A stretch of 64,000 nucleotides of DNA from Microbulbifer sp. YPW16 (GTDB lineage: Bacteria; Pseudomonadota; Gammaproteobacteria; Pseudomonadales; Cellvibrionaceae), in NCBI RefSeq assembly GCF_021290385.1, contig NZ_CP089928.1, forward strand, positions 620,001-684,000, in the 5' to 3' direction. A model generated the notes under the pieces. It was given only the letters and a program-made list of their open reading frames with translations, was not told where the DNA came from and made no database searches. Shown one piece after another: positions 26,245 through 35,537 of the stretch (its first letter is position 1; every line of letters begins with the position of its first letter). Position numbers and translations under genes: made by a program.

Positions 26245-27063
26245 TTAATCTGACTTCGCGTTTGCCGCACTGACAAAACCCCGGATCAGCTGCCCTGACA
26301 GGGTCTGCGGGGGCGGTATCTCCGCCGGCAGGTCACGGTAATGAAACCAGTGCGCCTCGGCGATTTCATCCAGGTCCGGTGCCAGTTCGCCGGCCACCCA
26401 GGGAACGGTGTAACCGAGCATTAACTGCCCCGGAAAGGGCCAGGGCTGGCTGCCGATATAGCATGGGTGGCCAACCCGCAGGCCCACCTCTTCATGCACT
26501 TCCCGCGCCACTGCCTGTTCTGCGCTTTCCCCGGGCTCGATAAAGCCCGCAAGCGCGGTAAAGAGGCCATGCCGGTGATGGGAATGCCGGGCCAGCAGGC
26601 ACTCTTCCCCACGCGTCACCAACATGATGACACAGGGTGAGATCCGCGGGTATACCGACAACTGGCACTCGGGGCAGACACGCGCGCGCTCCCCTCCCGG
26701 GGACAGCGTAGTGGCCGACCCGCAACGACCGCAGTAGCGATGGTCTGAATCCCAGTTGGCCACCTGCATCGCGCGCCCGGCGAGATAGAACATTTCCTCA
26801 TCGACCATCCCGAGCAGGGACCGCAGGCCACGCCACTCGCTACCAGGCACGTCGATGCGGGCCGAGAGCAGGTGGACCCCACAGGCTTGTCCTGACAATT
26901 CACCGAGATAGTGGGAGGCGAGCAAGAGGTCTGCGGGCAGGTCGAGGTGGGCGTGAACAAAGGAGCTGCCGGCACACAGGAGCTGGCCGCCGGCAACCAC
27001 GATATGGCACGACAATTGGGGTTGGGGACCCGGCTGGGCCGCGGGGACAAAGCTTTGGTTCAC
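26245..27063 (-). CDS. nudC: NADH/NAD-capped RNA pyrophosphatase NudC
   Basis: 272 residues. A zinc ribbon, CGRCG with CPEC 15 residues later, lies near 107-128. The Nudix box GFIEPGESAEQAVAREVHEEVG begins at ~170 (shown as a span; catalytic EExG at the end). The NudC signature SQPWPFP is present, with Q replacing the usual following Ser. The start is GTG. NudC cleaves NADH and removes NAD caps from RNA. The gene is 13 bases downstream of fimL, as in Pseudomonas, and probably shares its transcript. Confidence 0.92.
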   Translation of the reverse strand: MNQSFVPAAQPGPQPQLSCHIVVAGGQLLCAGSSFVHAHLDLPADLLLASHYLGELSGQACGVHLLSARIDVPGSEWRGLRSLLGMVDEEMFYLAGRAMQVANWDSDHRYCGRCGSATTLSPGGERARVCPECQLSVYPRISPCVIMLVTRGEECLLARHSHHRHGLFTALAGFIEPGESAEQAVAREVHEEVGLRVGHPCYIGSQPWPFPGQLMLGYTVPWVAGELAPDLDEIAEAHWFHYRDLPAEIPPPQTLSGQLIRGFVSAANAKSD

Positions 27064-27076
27064 TGCGCGCGACCGT

Positions 27077-28774
27077 TCAGGCCGCCTCCACCGGGTAACC
27101 CAGCGCCTCGAGGCTCTCGAGTGCCAGCTTCAGTGATTCGGGATCAGCCTTGCGGTGCATCTTCACCTCACCCAGGTAATACTCGAGACTGATGATGGCG
27201 TCGGCAAAGGTATCGAGTGCCTGCTCGATCTCGGGCACCGCCTCGCGCTGCTGCATCACTGTCTCGACAAAATCGATCAGTCGCTCGGTCACACCGGAAG
27301 CACGGGAAAGGTTCAGCACGATCAGGCCGCCGCGAACCGAGTTCAGGGTGGTGGAAACATTGCGGATATGCCCGTAGTCATAGTCTGACTCGGCGTAGGA
27401 CGCCAGCGCACGCTTGATCAGGGAGAGCCCGGCCTCGGCCTCTTTCAGGACCGCCATCTCGGCTTCCGCCAGCTGGCTCATTTCCACCGCGGCATCCGCA
27501 TGGCCGAACTCATCCACATCAATGCTCGAACTCTGGCGCAGCGCGCGAATGGCATTATCAACCTGCAGCACCTGTTGGGTCAGCTTCTGCAGCGCGGCCT
27601 CGCCCGCTGCTCCGCTGACGCGGGCATCAGAGCGAAACTCCTGTACGGCCTTGCCCAGGCCCGAACCCACCTTGTGGAAGTTCAGCATCAGCAGGATACT
27701 GGAGATTCGCTGCAGGTCGCCCATCAGGCCCTCGTCCTCGCACAGGCCGGCAACGCCCAGGGTCTCCACATCATCCAGCATGCGGCGCACGCCGGCGAGC
27801 TCCTCGTCCAGCGCCGTTGCCACGGCGGCAATTGCTGTGGCCCCGGGCCCCCCCAGGCTGGCGCGTTCACGCTCCAGCTCCGCTTCACCGTAACCGAGCG
27901 GAGACACATTGAACGCCTCCAGGATACGTCCGCCCTGCCCCCGCGGCGAAGATAATGCCAGCCAGTACAGGCTTTCCTTCAGCAACACCCCGGGCGGTGC
28001 CTGGTCCAGGGCCTTGTCGCCCTCCCGCTGCAGGGCACGCAGGCGTCGGTCAAACATGCTGAAAACCATTACCCGCGAGCGGCTGATATGCATCTTGCTG
28101 GAAGCCATCCCGGCCAGTGCCGCACCGGCAACCGCCCACAGCTTACCGATCGGCCGGCCCGCCGATACGCTGGCGACACGCTGCAGCGCGCGGGCCATCA
28201 TGGTATAGGCAGGCTGGCAGGGCTTGCCCTGCAACAGCGCCAGCAGGCCCACCTGGTACATGTGCCGGAACCGGCGAACGAAATTGCGCAGGTCCTCTGA
28301 CATAACGGCAGACGACACCGCCCCCGGCACATTGCCCTCCAGGCGGCACTGGAAGAAATGGCTCTCCGGCACAGGAGGCTCATTGCGGGCGGCCCGGAGG
28401 TGATTGATGTAGGGAATCAACAGCTCCGGACGGGCAACACCGCGGTGCTGCACAAAATCAAGATAACGGGTGATCACATAGAAGGAGGTACTCAGTGCTT
28501 CCAACACCTCCGTAGGGGGCTGCTGGGTGGCGGCCTCCAACTCATTGAGGGCGCCGAGCATTTCCTGGGCGAGAAGCTCCGCCCCCTTGAGCTGCACCAT
28601 CTGCAGCACGCCGCAAATCTGGCGCACCGCCCCCATACAGGACTCCAGCGACTGGCGGTTTCCCGGGTCCACCGCAAACTGGTCCAGCTGCGCAGCGGCA
28701 CTGTCGACGGCCGTCACCAGTTCTTCCTTAACCAGGTTCACCGAGGTTACATTGATTTCGCGCGATTCTGTCAC
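27077..28774 (-). CDS. fimL: FimL, scaffold of the type IV pilus/cAMP chemosensory system
   Basis: 565 residues, close to Pseudomonas FimL (about 556). It resembles the N-terminal part of the histidine kinase ChpA, with repeated helical modules but no histidine-kinase catalytic or receiver domain. The first half has ESCMGAVRQICGVLQMVQLKGAELLAQEM, a phosphotransfer-like bundle without a clear phosphorylatable His. (That stretch is given as a landmark only.) In Pseudomonas FimL links Chp signalling to adenylate cyclase CyaB and twitching. The start is GTG. Its place between nudC and nhaB matches Pseudomonas gene order. Confidence 0.85.
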   Translation of the reverse strand: MTESREINVTSVNLVKEELVTAVDSAAAQLDQFAVDPGNRQSLESCMGAVRQICGVLQMVQLKGAELLAQEMLGALNELEAATQQPPTEVLEALSTSFYVITRYLDFVQHRGVARPELLIPYINHLRAARNEPPVPESHFFQCRLEGNVPGAVSSAVMSEDLRNFVRRFRHMYQVGLLALLQGKPCQPAYTMMARALQRVASVSAGRPIGKLWAVAGAALAGMASSKMHISRSRVMVFSMFDRRLRALQREGDKALDQAPPGVLLKESLYWLALSSPRGQGGRILEAFNVSPLGYGEAELERERASLGGPGATAIAAVATALDEELAGVRRMLDDVETLGVAGLCEDEGLMGDLQRISSILLMLNFHKVGSGLGKAVQEFRSDARVSGAAGEAALQKLTQQVLQVDNAIRALRQSSSIDVDEFGHADAAVEMSQLAEAEMAVLKEAEAGLSLIKRALASYAESDYDYGHIRNVSTTLNSVRGGLIVLNLSRASGVTERLIDFVETVMQQREAVPEIEQALDTFADAIISLEYYLGEVKMHRKADPESLKLALESLEALGYPVEAA

Positions 28775-29096
28775 TGCTTAATGTCGCCTTTTATCTCATC
28801 AACATGATTATTTTCTGACCGCCTACAGGCTTCCCGGCCCGTGGTGGCTGGCCAATTTATACTAAACTCATCGAGATTCCACTATCGGGGTGGCTATTTC
28901 CATCGATCAATCGACATTTCCGCCCCTGCATCAATTGACAGGCAGTAGCCCCTGGTGAAATCAGGCTGTTCCGGGATTCCCGGGGCATCTCGCCGCCCAG
29001 CCAGTCGCCATCGAACAGCGTCACTGGCACAAGCTCTCAAAGCCCGGCAACAACCAGCCCTGCGACACGCCAGGGCCCGGGGAAGGATACGGATTG
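28775..29096. other. Divergent intergenic region fimL/nhaB
   Basis: About 320 bases. The section 28780-28880 is AT-rich and likely holds the fimL promoter. I could not find a clean pair of -35 and -10 boxes. A purine-rich GGAAGGA at 29081-29087 is the ribosome site of nhaB. No gene or repeat seen. Confidence 0.5.
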
Positions 29097-30650
29097 ATGA
29101 CCCGCCAGCCCGCCCGCGCCCCTGATCCCGCCAAGCGTCACACCGGCGACGGGCTCGGGCGCGCCTTCGCTGAAAACTTCCTCGGCGAGGCACCCGACTG
29201 GTACAAGCTCACTATTATCATCTTCCTGCTGGCCAACCCGTTGCTACTGTTACTCGCCGGCCCCTTCGTGACCGGCTGGGTGCTGATCGGGGAGTTTATT
29301 TTTACACTGGCAATGGCCCTGAAATGCTACCCGCTGCCGTCAGGCGGGTTGCTCGCCATCGAGGCCATCGTTCTGGGAATGACGTCCACCGACGCGGTTT
29401 TTCATGAAGTCATGGACAATATTGAAGTCCTGCTGCTCCTGATGTTTATGGTAGCGGGCATCTATTTCATGAAAAGCCTGCTGCTATTCCTCTTTACCCG
29501 AATCCTGCTCAGGGTCCGCTCGAAAACCCTGCTGGCATTGCTTTTCTGCGGTGTGTCCGCTGCGCTGTCCGCGTTCCTGGATGCACTGACGGTCACGGCG
29601 GTACTGATCGCGGTTGCCGTGGGCTTCTACTCTGTATACCACCGGGTCGCAAGCAATCGCCCGCACCACCACGACAGCCATGACCATTCATCCGACGAGC
29701 ATGTGGTTGAGTACCATCGCGAGGACCTGGACCAGTTCCGGGCCTTCCTGCGCAGCCTGATCATGCACGGTGCCGTGGGTACCGCACTGGGCGGCGTGTG
29801 CACCATTGTCGGTGAACCGCAAAACCTGCTCATTGCGGAAAAGGCCGGTTGGGAGTTCCTGCAATTCTTCCAGCAGATGGCACCGGTAACCATTCCCACA
29901 CTGTTCGCAGGCCTTGCAACCTGCGTTCTGGTGGAGAATATGAAAATCTGCGGCTACGGCGCACGACTGCCGGCGGCCGTGCGGGAGGTGCTGGACCTGT
30001 ACGCCCACGAGCAGGAAAGGAAACGCGCGAAGCGCGATGTCGCGGAGCTATGGATACAGGGGGGCGTGGCCATATTGCTGGTTTTCGCCCTGGCTTTCCA
30101 CGTGGCCGAGGTGGGCATTATCGGCCTGGTGGTTATTGTGCTGCTTACCTCCGCCAACGGCGTGGTGCAGGAACCGCGTATCGGCCACGCTTTTGAAGAA
30201 GCCCTGCCCTTCACCGCGCTGCTGGTGGTGTTTTTTGCCATCGTCGCGGTGATCCACGAGCAACACCTGTTCGAGCCGGTCACCCACTGGGTCCTGGCCA
30301 TGGATGAGGAGCGACAGCCATCCATGCTTTTTATCGCCAATGGCCTACTGTCGATGATCAGTGACAATGTCTTTGTGGCAACAGTCTATATCGATGAGGT
30401 CAAGGGTGCGCTGGAGGCGGGCGAAATCAGCCGTGCGCATTTTGAGAAACTGGCGGTCGCCATCAACACAGGTACCAACCTGCCCAGCGTGGCGACACCA
30501 AACGGCCAGGCGGCCTTCCTGTTCCTGCTGACATCCGTCCTGGCGCCGTTGATCCGGCTGTCCTACGGTCGCATGGTATTGATGGCACTGCCCTACACAC
30601 TGGTACTGAGTACGGTGGCCCTGGCCTGTATGGTCTGGGTTATTGGCTGA
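29097..30650 (+). CDS. nhaB: Na+/H+ antiporter NhaB
   Basis: 517 residues with about twelve membrane segments. The start is set at ATG 29097 (nine bases from GGAAGGA); the TTG just before it is less likely. Typical NhaB elements include [34 protein letters not shown] and [18 protein letters not shown]. (The second and third are helix-loop pieces.) A His/Asp-rich loop, [16 protein letters not shown], sits near residue 185. The protein exchanges Na+ for H+ and supports sodium tolerance, useful in marine settings. Neighbour order (fimL-nhaB-dnaQ) matches Pseudomonas. Confidence 0.93.
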   Translation: MTRQPARAPDPAKRHTGDGLGRAFAENFLGEAPDWYKLTIIIFLLANPLLLLLAGPFVTGWVLIGEFIFTLAMALKCYPLPSGGLLAIEAIVLGMTSTDAVFHEVMDNIEVLLLLMFMVAGIYFMKSLLLFLFTRILLRVRSKTLLALLFCGVSAALSAFLDALTVTAVLIAVAVGFYSVYHRVASNRPHHHDSHDHSSDEHVVEYHREDLDQFRAFLRSLIMHGAVGTALGGVCTIVGEPQNLLIAEKAGWEFLQFFQQMAPVTIPTLFAGLATCVLVENMKICGYGARLPAAVREVLDLYAHEQERKRAKRDVAELWIQGGVAILLVFALAFHVAEVGIIGLVVIVLLTSANGVVQEPRIGHAFEEALPFTALLVVFFAIVAVIHEQHLFEPVTHWVLAMDEERQPSMLFIANGLLSMISDNVFVATVYIDEVKGALEAGEISRAHFEKLAVAINTGTNLPSVATPNGQAAFLFLLTSVLAPLIRLSYGRMVLMALPYTLVLSTVALACMVWVIG

Positions 30651-30687
30651 GCCGCCGGCCGCGGTAATCCGGCTCCCGGTAGCGGGA

Positions 30688-31419
30688 TCACTTCCAGTAA
30701 TGGGTTCCGGCGCTATCCTGCAGCAGCGCAAGCATCTCCTCGTGCGCCTGCACCTCTTCCGCGGACGCCGCAACTACTGTGAGAGGCTGCCGGTCGGCCG
30801 CCAGGCGGCGAATAGCCCCCGGAGCCAGCTGGTGATTGTCTTGCCCCGCTTCCCCTTCGGTGCCCTGGTCACCGCCCTGGGCAAGGGCCAGGTCCGTCTG
30901 CCCACCGGTCATGGTCAGGTAGACGTCGGCCAGGATCTCCGCGTCCAGCAGCGCGCCGTGCAGGTCTCGCTGGGAGTTGTCGACGAAGTAGCGCTTGCAC
31001 AGTGCATCGAGGCTGTTCTTCTGGCCAGGGTGCTTTTCCCTCGCCATGGTCAGCGTATCCAGCACACCGCAGTGCGCCGCTACGCTCTGCCAGCGCGGAC
31101 TGCCCAGCAGCTTCAGTTCCCAGTCAATAAAGCCGACGTCAAAGGGGGCATTGTGGATGACCAGCTCAGCACCCTCACAGAAGGACATGAACTCGTCAGC
31201 TATTTTGGCGAACACCGGCTTGTCGTGCAGGAATTCATTGGTGATGCCGTGCACTTCAATCGCGCCGTCATCCACCTGTCTTTCCGGATTGATGTACTGG
31301 TGGTAATGACGCCCGGTAGGCTTGCGATTGACCAGCTCGACACAACCGATTTCAATAATCCGGTGACCACTCTTGGGATCAAGGCCGGTGGTTTCTGTAT
31401 CCAGGACAACCTGACGCAT
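30688..31419 (-). CDS. dnaQ: DNA polymerase III epsilon subunit (3'-5' proofreading exonuclease)
   Basis: 243 residues. Exonuclease motif I is DTETTGL (Asp7, Glu9), motif II NAPFD (Asp94), motif III HGALLDAE (His154, Asp159), so all DEDDh catalytic residues are present. QTDLAL at 174-179 fits the beta-clamp binding motif that in E. coli follows the exonuclease domain. A C-terminal tail of ~60 residues binds the alpha subunit. The gene starts one base after rnhA, with which it is co-transcribed. Confidence 0.95.
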   Translation of the reverse strand: MRQVVLDTETTGLDPKSGHRIIEIGCVELVNRKPTGRHYHQYINPERQVDDGAIEVHGITNEFLHDKPVFAKIADEFMSFCEGAELVIHNAPFDVGFIDWELKLLGSPRWQSVAAHCGVLDTLTMAREKHPGQKNSLDALCKRYFVDNSQRDLHGALLDAEILADVYLTMTGGQTDLALAQGGDQGTEGEAGQDNHQLAPGAIRRLAADRQPLTVVAASAEEVQAHEEMLALLQDSAGTHYWK

Positions 31420-31420
31420 C

Positions 31421-31858
31421 TCAACTCTCCAGTTCGTCTATTCCGCGGTTGGCCAGCTCGTCGGCCCGCTCGTTACCGGGATCACCGGCGTGCCCCTTGA
31501 CCCAGTGCCAGTGCACTTCGTGCCCGGCAATTCCCTCGTCGAGGGCGCGCCACAGGTCGGCATTTTTTACCGGTTTCCTGGCCGAGGTTTTCCAGCCATT
31601 CTTCTTCCAGGAATTAATCCAGCTGGTGATGCCCTGGCGCAGGTACTGGGAATCGGTATGCAGGTCGACACGGCAGTGCTGCTTCAGGGCTGCCAGTGCC
31701 TTGATTGCAGCCAACAGCTCCATACGGTTGTTGGTCGTATGGGCCTCTCCACCGTAGAGCTCTTTTTCCGCGTCGCCATGAATCAGCAATGCGCCCCAGC
31801 CGCCGGGACCAGGGTTACCCCTGCAGGCGCCATCGGTATAGATTGTTACTTGTTTCAA
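31421..31858 (-). CDS. rnhA: Ribonuclease HI
   Basis: 145 residues. The four catalytic acids are visible: Asp9 in YTDGAC, Glu47 in NNRMEL, Asp69 in HTDSQY and Asp133 in ERADELAN; His123 in KGHAG is the helper. The enzyme removes RNA from RNA-DNA hybrids. The start is TTG (31858) with a weak ribosome site. The stop lies one base before dnaQ, an arrangement conserved with Pseudomonas. Confidence 0.95.
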   Translation of the reverse strand: MKQVTIYTDGACRGNPGPGGWGALLIHGDAEKELYGGEAHTTNNRMELLAAIKALAALKQHCRVDLHTDSQYLRQGITSWINSWKKNGWKTSARKPVKNADLWRALDEGIAGHEVHWHWVKGHAGDPGNERADELANRGIDELES

Positions 31859-31879
31859 TGTGACTGTTTTTTTCCGGGT

Positions 31880-32668
31880 TCAGCGTTTCGAATGGCCCCG
31901 GCGTGCGGCCACACGCGGGCTTGAGGGGACTGGGCGCAGTGCAGGTTTGCGCTCACCGCGCCACTGGATGCGCAGTGTTCGCATGCGCGCCACTTCTTTG
32001 CGCGCGACTATGATGTAAAACCCTCCCCAAGGCAAGTGCCAGCGCGCGCCCAGCCGCTCCATCCAGGCGGTGCGGGCGAGCAGTTCCCGGTGCTGCAGTG
32101 GCAGGCGGAAGAAGCCCCGCTCGACCCTGCTTGCCTGCAGGTCCAGCAGGTTCATCCAGTCCTCAAGCCGCGCGGCCCGCAGGTGGTTACCCTGCTGCAT
32201 GGCAGCGCGGGAAAAGATCAGGCGTGACGCCCCAAGCAGCGAGAACGGGTTGAACCCCAACAGCACCAGGTGGCCACCGGGTATCAGTACCCTCGCGGCC
32301 TCACGGAGTACCTGGTGGGGATGTTCGGAGAAATCGAGCAAATGGTGAAGCACCGCAACGTCAATCGATTCCGATGGCAGCGGCAGCTGCTCAAACTCCA
32401 CCAGTGCGGCACCGCGCTGGCGCGGTGTCGGGGTCAGCCTGAAACAGTGATTGATACGGCTGCAGGCGGCGAAGTCGATAGTATCTGTCACACCCGCCTG
32501 CATCAGGTGATAGCCAAACAGGCCCTCTACCAGCGGCTGTGCCAGGGCCAGCTCCTGGGAGAGGATTTCCTGCCCCAGGCCACTCTCGAACCACCGGGCA
32601 ACGTCGGCGCAGGACTGCGCCAGGCTGCTCGCCCCGGTACCCTGCCTGCCTCGTGACTTGTTTCCCAT
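31880..32668 (-). CDS. Class I SAM-dependent methyltransferase
   Basis: 262 residues from the ATG at 32668, preceded by GGGGAACC. The frame upstream to 32806 is not supported. The methyltransferase core is divergent at motif I, but has LPLPSESIDVAVLHHLLDF and LREAARVLIPGGHLVLLGF, the usual acidic motif and post-Rossmann region. (Each is a separate stretch.) It sits between rnhA and gloB, as the conserved unnamed methyltransferase does in Pseudomonas. The basic tail RPVPSSPRVAARRGHSKR may bind RNA. Substrate unknown. Confidence 0.85.
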   Translation of the reverse strand: MGNKSRGRQGTGASSLAQSCADVARWFESGLGQEILSQELALAQPLVEGLFGYHLMQAGVTDTIDFAACSRINHCFRLTPTPRQRGAALVEFEQLPLPSESIDVAVLHHLLDFSEHPHQVLREAARVLIPGGHLVLLGFNPFSLLGASRLIFSRAAMQQGNHLRAARLEDWMNLLDLQASRVERGFFRLPLQHRELLARTAWMERLGARWHLPWGGFYIIVARKEVARMRTLRIQWRGERKPALRPVPSSPRVAARRGHSKR

Positions 32669-32857
32669 TGGTTCCCCGCGTGCATTTCTGGTTCCCGTCC
32701 CGGACGCCAGCCGCAACAGGCTTGCACAGGACCTGAGAGGGCGCAACCTGTTCCCGGAAGAACTGGATTTGCGACAACAGTGTGCTCGGCACCATCGCCA
32801 CGGCACACCCGTTACACTATGTTATCGTTACCCATCCAAGATTAACCGGCGAGAACC

Positions 32858-33628
32858 ATGCTCACAATATCTCCCATCCCGGCGTTCAATGACAATTACA
32901 TCTGGCACCTGGAACGGGACGGCGAGCACTGGGTGGTGGACCCCGGCGATGCACGCCCGGTCATCGACGCCCTTGGCTCGAACAGTCTCGCAGGTATCCT
33001 GATCACCCATCATCACCTGGACCATACCGGCGGTGTGGCAGAGCTGAAAAATCGTTATGACTGCCCGGTTTTCGGGCCCGGCTCCATCGAGGGCGTAACC
33101 GACAGCCTCGAGGACGGCGACCAGTTCCGCGTGCTGGGCTGCCCGGTGCGTGTGATCTCCGTACCCGGGCACACCCTGGATCACCTGGCACTGCTGATGG
33201 ACGACGACACTGGCGGCGGCCTGCACCATCATCTCTTCTGTGGCGACACCCTGTTCGCAGGGGGTTGTGGACGCCTGTTCGAGGGCACGCCTGAACAGAT
33301 GTACGCCTCACTTTCCCGCCTGGGTGCCCTGCCACCCGAGACCCTGGTCTACTGCGCACACGAATACACCCTGGCCAACCTGCGCTTTGCCTCGGCGGCC
33401 GAGCCGGGCAACAGCACCCTGCAGAAACGCATCTCAGAGACAGAGTCCCTGCGCGCCCACGATCGCGTTACCCTGCCCTCCACGATCGGTGAGGAGCTGG
33501 CCACCAATCCCTTCCTGCGCTGCCATATTCCCGCCCTCGCTCGCTGCGCGAGCAATCACGGCGCCGACGACAACCCCGGCGAGGTCGAAGTGTTTGCCAG
33601 CCTGCGCCAGTGGAAGGATAATTTTTAA
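32858..33628 (+). CDS. gloB: Hydroxyacylglutathione hydrolase (glyoxalase II)
   Basis: 256 residues. The binuclear metal motif THHHLDH is at residues 50-56. Further ligands are in SVPGHTLDH and FCGDTLFAGGCGR, and C-terminal residues for glutathione contact (around NPFLRC) are present. It completes methylglyoxal detoxification by hydrolysing S-lactoylglutathione to lactate and glutathione. It is divergent from the methyltransferase gene, the usual arrangement in Pseudomonas. Confidence 0.95.
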   Translation: MLTISPIPAFNDNYIWHLERDGEHWVVDPGDARPVIDALGSNSLAGILITHHHLDHTGGVAELKNRYDCPVFGPGSIEGVTDSLEDGDQFRVLGCPVRVISVPGHTLDHLALLMDDDTGGGLHHHLFCGDTLFAGGCGRLFEGTPEQMYASLSRLGALPPETLVYCAHEYTLANLRFASAAEPGNSTLQKRISETESLRAHDRVTLPSTIGEELATNPFLRCHIPALARCASNHGADDNPGEVEVFASLRQWKDNF

Positions 33629-33712
33629 CCAACCCGATCCTTCCATATGGCAGCAAAATAGTTTGTTTATTCCTTAATCAATGCATTTTGCGCAAAAACT
33701 AGCCAGTTTCCA

Positions 33713-33742
33713 TTGACCGAAACCTAAACAGCTCTTTAGAAT
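33713..33742 (+). promoter_or_regulatory. Candidate sigma-70 promoter of mltD
   Basis: TTGACC (33713-33718) and TAGAAT (33737-33742) with an 18-base spacer, in an AT-rich stretch about 85 bases before the mltD start. Confidence 0.55.
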
Positions 33743-33826
33743 CAGAACATTAGAAAGAAAAGCTCAGGTCCAATAGCAATTTAAACGCCTGGGCTCTCAG
33801 AATGCACAAAACTTGCGGAAACCGGC

Positions 33827-35377
33827 ATGGTTCACAAAAAACTGGCTGTTGCTGTATTGGCAGCAACAATGGGGGCCTGCGCGCAAATTGAGGATCAAGA
33901 TGCGCAGCAGGGGAATTCACCAGAGGAATGGGAAGGAACCCATGTACAGGCAGAACCAATAGACCCGACGCCGACAATGGAGAAGGCCCTGCCGCCGGTC
34001 GATATCTGGGACCGTCTGCGGCGCGGCTTTAACCTGGCGCGACACACCGAGCATCCCAAAGTCCGCGACTACATCGCTTACTATTCGCGGAACGAAGGCT
34101 ACATGGCCCGGGTTACCGAGCGCTCGCGGCGCTATATCTTCCATATTGCCGAGCAACTGGAAGCCGCCAACCTGCCGATGGAGCTGGCGCTGCTGCCCAT
34201 TGTCGAGAGTGCCTACGACCCGTTTGCCTACTCCCATGCCAGCGCTTCCGGGATGTGGCAATTCATTCCCGCCACCGGTCGATCTTTCGGCCTGCACCAG
34301 AACTGGTGGTATGACGGCCGGCGTGATGTGGCCGCATCGACCCGGGCAGCCATCAAGTACTTTGCCTACCTGAACAAAAAGTTTGACGGCGACTGGGCAC
34401 TGACCCTGGCGGCCTACAACGCCGGCGAAGGCACCGTGCGCAGGGCCCGTGAACGCAACGCCCGTCGCGGTAAGGGCACCAGTTACTGGGACCTGCCACT
34501 GCCGCGGGAAACCCAGCGATATGTGCCCCAGCTGCTGGCACTGGCGGAGGTTATCTCCCGCCCCGACCACTACCGGGTCCCCCTGCACGACGTCGCCAAT
34601 GAGCCCTACTACACCGCGGTTGATGTGGGCAGCCAGATCGAACTGGCGCAGGCGGCACAACTGGCGGATATCGAAATTGAAGAGCTGCAGCTGCTGAACC
34701 CGGGCTTCAGCCGCTGGGCGACCGACCCCAACGGTTCCCACCAGCTGCTGATCCCGATCTCCAAACGGGACCAGTTCGTGGCCGCCCTGGCCGAGATCCC
34801 TGAAGAGCAACGGGTCAGCTGGGAGCGCTATCGCATCGTGCGTGGCGACAACCTCTCGACTATTGCCCGCCGCTACGAGACCTCAATTGAGGCGATCCGC
34901 CAGGCCAACAACCTGCGCGGCAATAATATCCGTGCGGGTAAGACCCTGCTGATCCCCCGGGCATCCGGAGCCAACGGCCAGTACGCCTACGCGCTGGACC
35001 AGCGTGTGGGTGGCGGCAAGAGCGGTTCCGGCAGCCGCAAGACCAACTATACCGTGCGCCCCGGCGATACCCTGTGGGGCATTGCCCGCACCCTGGGCGT
35101 CAGCGTGCGCCAGCTGGCCAGCTGGAATGATATGGCCACTGGCGAGACCCTGCGCCCGGGCCGCAACCTGGTGGCGTACAGCGGTGCGGGATCCAGCGGC
35201 TCTGCTACCCGGAAACTTTCCTACCGGGTACGCAGCGGCGATTCGCTCTACCGCATCGCCAGGAAATTCAGCCTTGAGATCGATGACATCCTGCGCTGGA
35301 ACAAGCTGAGCAGATCCAGCTATCTCCAGCCCGGCCAGCAGCTGACCCTGTTCGTCAACGGCGCCAGCAGCGGCTGA
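33827..35377 (+). CDS. mltD: Membrane-bound lytic murein transglycosylase D
   Basis: 516 residues. The N-terminus is a lipoprotein signal ending MGAC (Cys18), so it should be anchored in the outer membrane. The lytic transglycosylase domain is at ~115-250 with the catalytic Glu in LLPIVESAYDP and the landmark AYNAGEGTV. Three LysM repeats follow at ~340-385, 405-450 and 465-510 (YRIVRGDNLSTIARR, YTVRPGDTLWGIART, YRVRSGDSLYRIARK). It cleaves peptidoglycan with formation of 1,6-anhydromuramic acid. It is followed by a strong terminator. Confidence 0.95.
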   Translation: MVHKKLAVAVLAATMGACAQIEDQDAQQGNSPEEWEGTHVQAEPIDPTPTMEKALPPVDIWDRLRRGFNLARHTEHPKVRDYIAYYSRNEGYMARVTERSRRYIFHIAEQLEAANLPMELALLPIVESAYDPFAYSHASASGMWQFIPATGRSFGLHQNWWYDGRRDVAASTRAAIKYFAYLNKKFDGDWALTLAAYNAGEGTVRRARERNARRGKGTSYWDLPLPRETQRYVPQLLALAEVISRPDHYRVPLHDVANEPYYTAVDVGSQIELAQAAQLADIEIEELQLLNPGFSRWATDPNGSHQLLIPISKRDQFVAALAEIPEEQRVSWERYRIVRGDNLSTIARRYETSIEAIRQANNLRGNNIRAGKTLLIPRASGANGQYAYALDQRVGGGKSGSGSRKTNYTVRPGDTLWGIARTLGVSVRQLASWNDMATGETLRPGRNLVAYSGAGSSGSATRKLSYRVRSGDSLYRIARKFSLEIDDILRWNKLSRSSYLQPGQQLTLFVNGASSG

Positions 35378-35398
35378 GCACTCCAGGCCAACTGACTG

Positions 35399-35423
35399 AA
35401 ACCCGGCTCCGGCCGGGTTTTTT
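35399..35423 (+). terminator. Rho-independent terminator of mltD
   Basis: AACCCGGC pairs with the GCCGGGTT around TCCG, followed by TTTTTT. It reads on the + strand after mltD. Confidence 0.9.
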
Positions 35424-35483
35424 ATTGCATGCCACTCGCGCAGCAATTCGCAACAGCGCAACAGCCGGCGGGCCTCCAGGCAT

Positions 35484-35511
35484 AAAAAAACCCGGCCGGA
35501 GCCGGGTTTTT
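35484..35511 (-). terminator. Rho-independent terminator of ppiD
   Basis: AAACCCGGC-CGGA-GCCGGGTTT with A-tract at 35484-35490, i.e. a T-tract for minus-strand transcription. The stem is the reverse complement of the mltD terminator 60 bases away. Confidence 0.9.
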
Positions 35512-35537
35512 CACACTGGCAGGATTTTGCCCTGGCG

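Noticed and set aside
26245-27063. Idea that NudC has a damaged SQPWPFPxS motif
   Set aside because: Only the last Ser differs (SQPWPFPGQ) while zinc ligands and Nudix box are intact, so this is normal variation.
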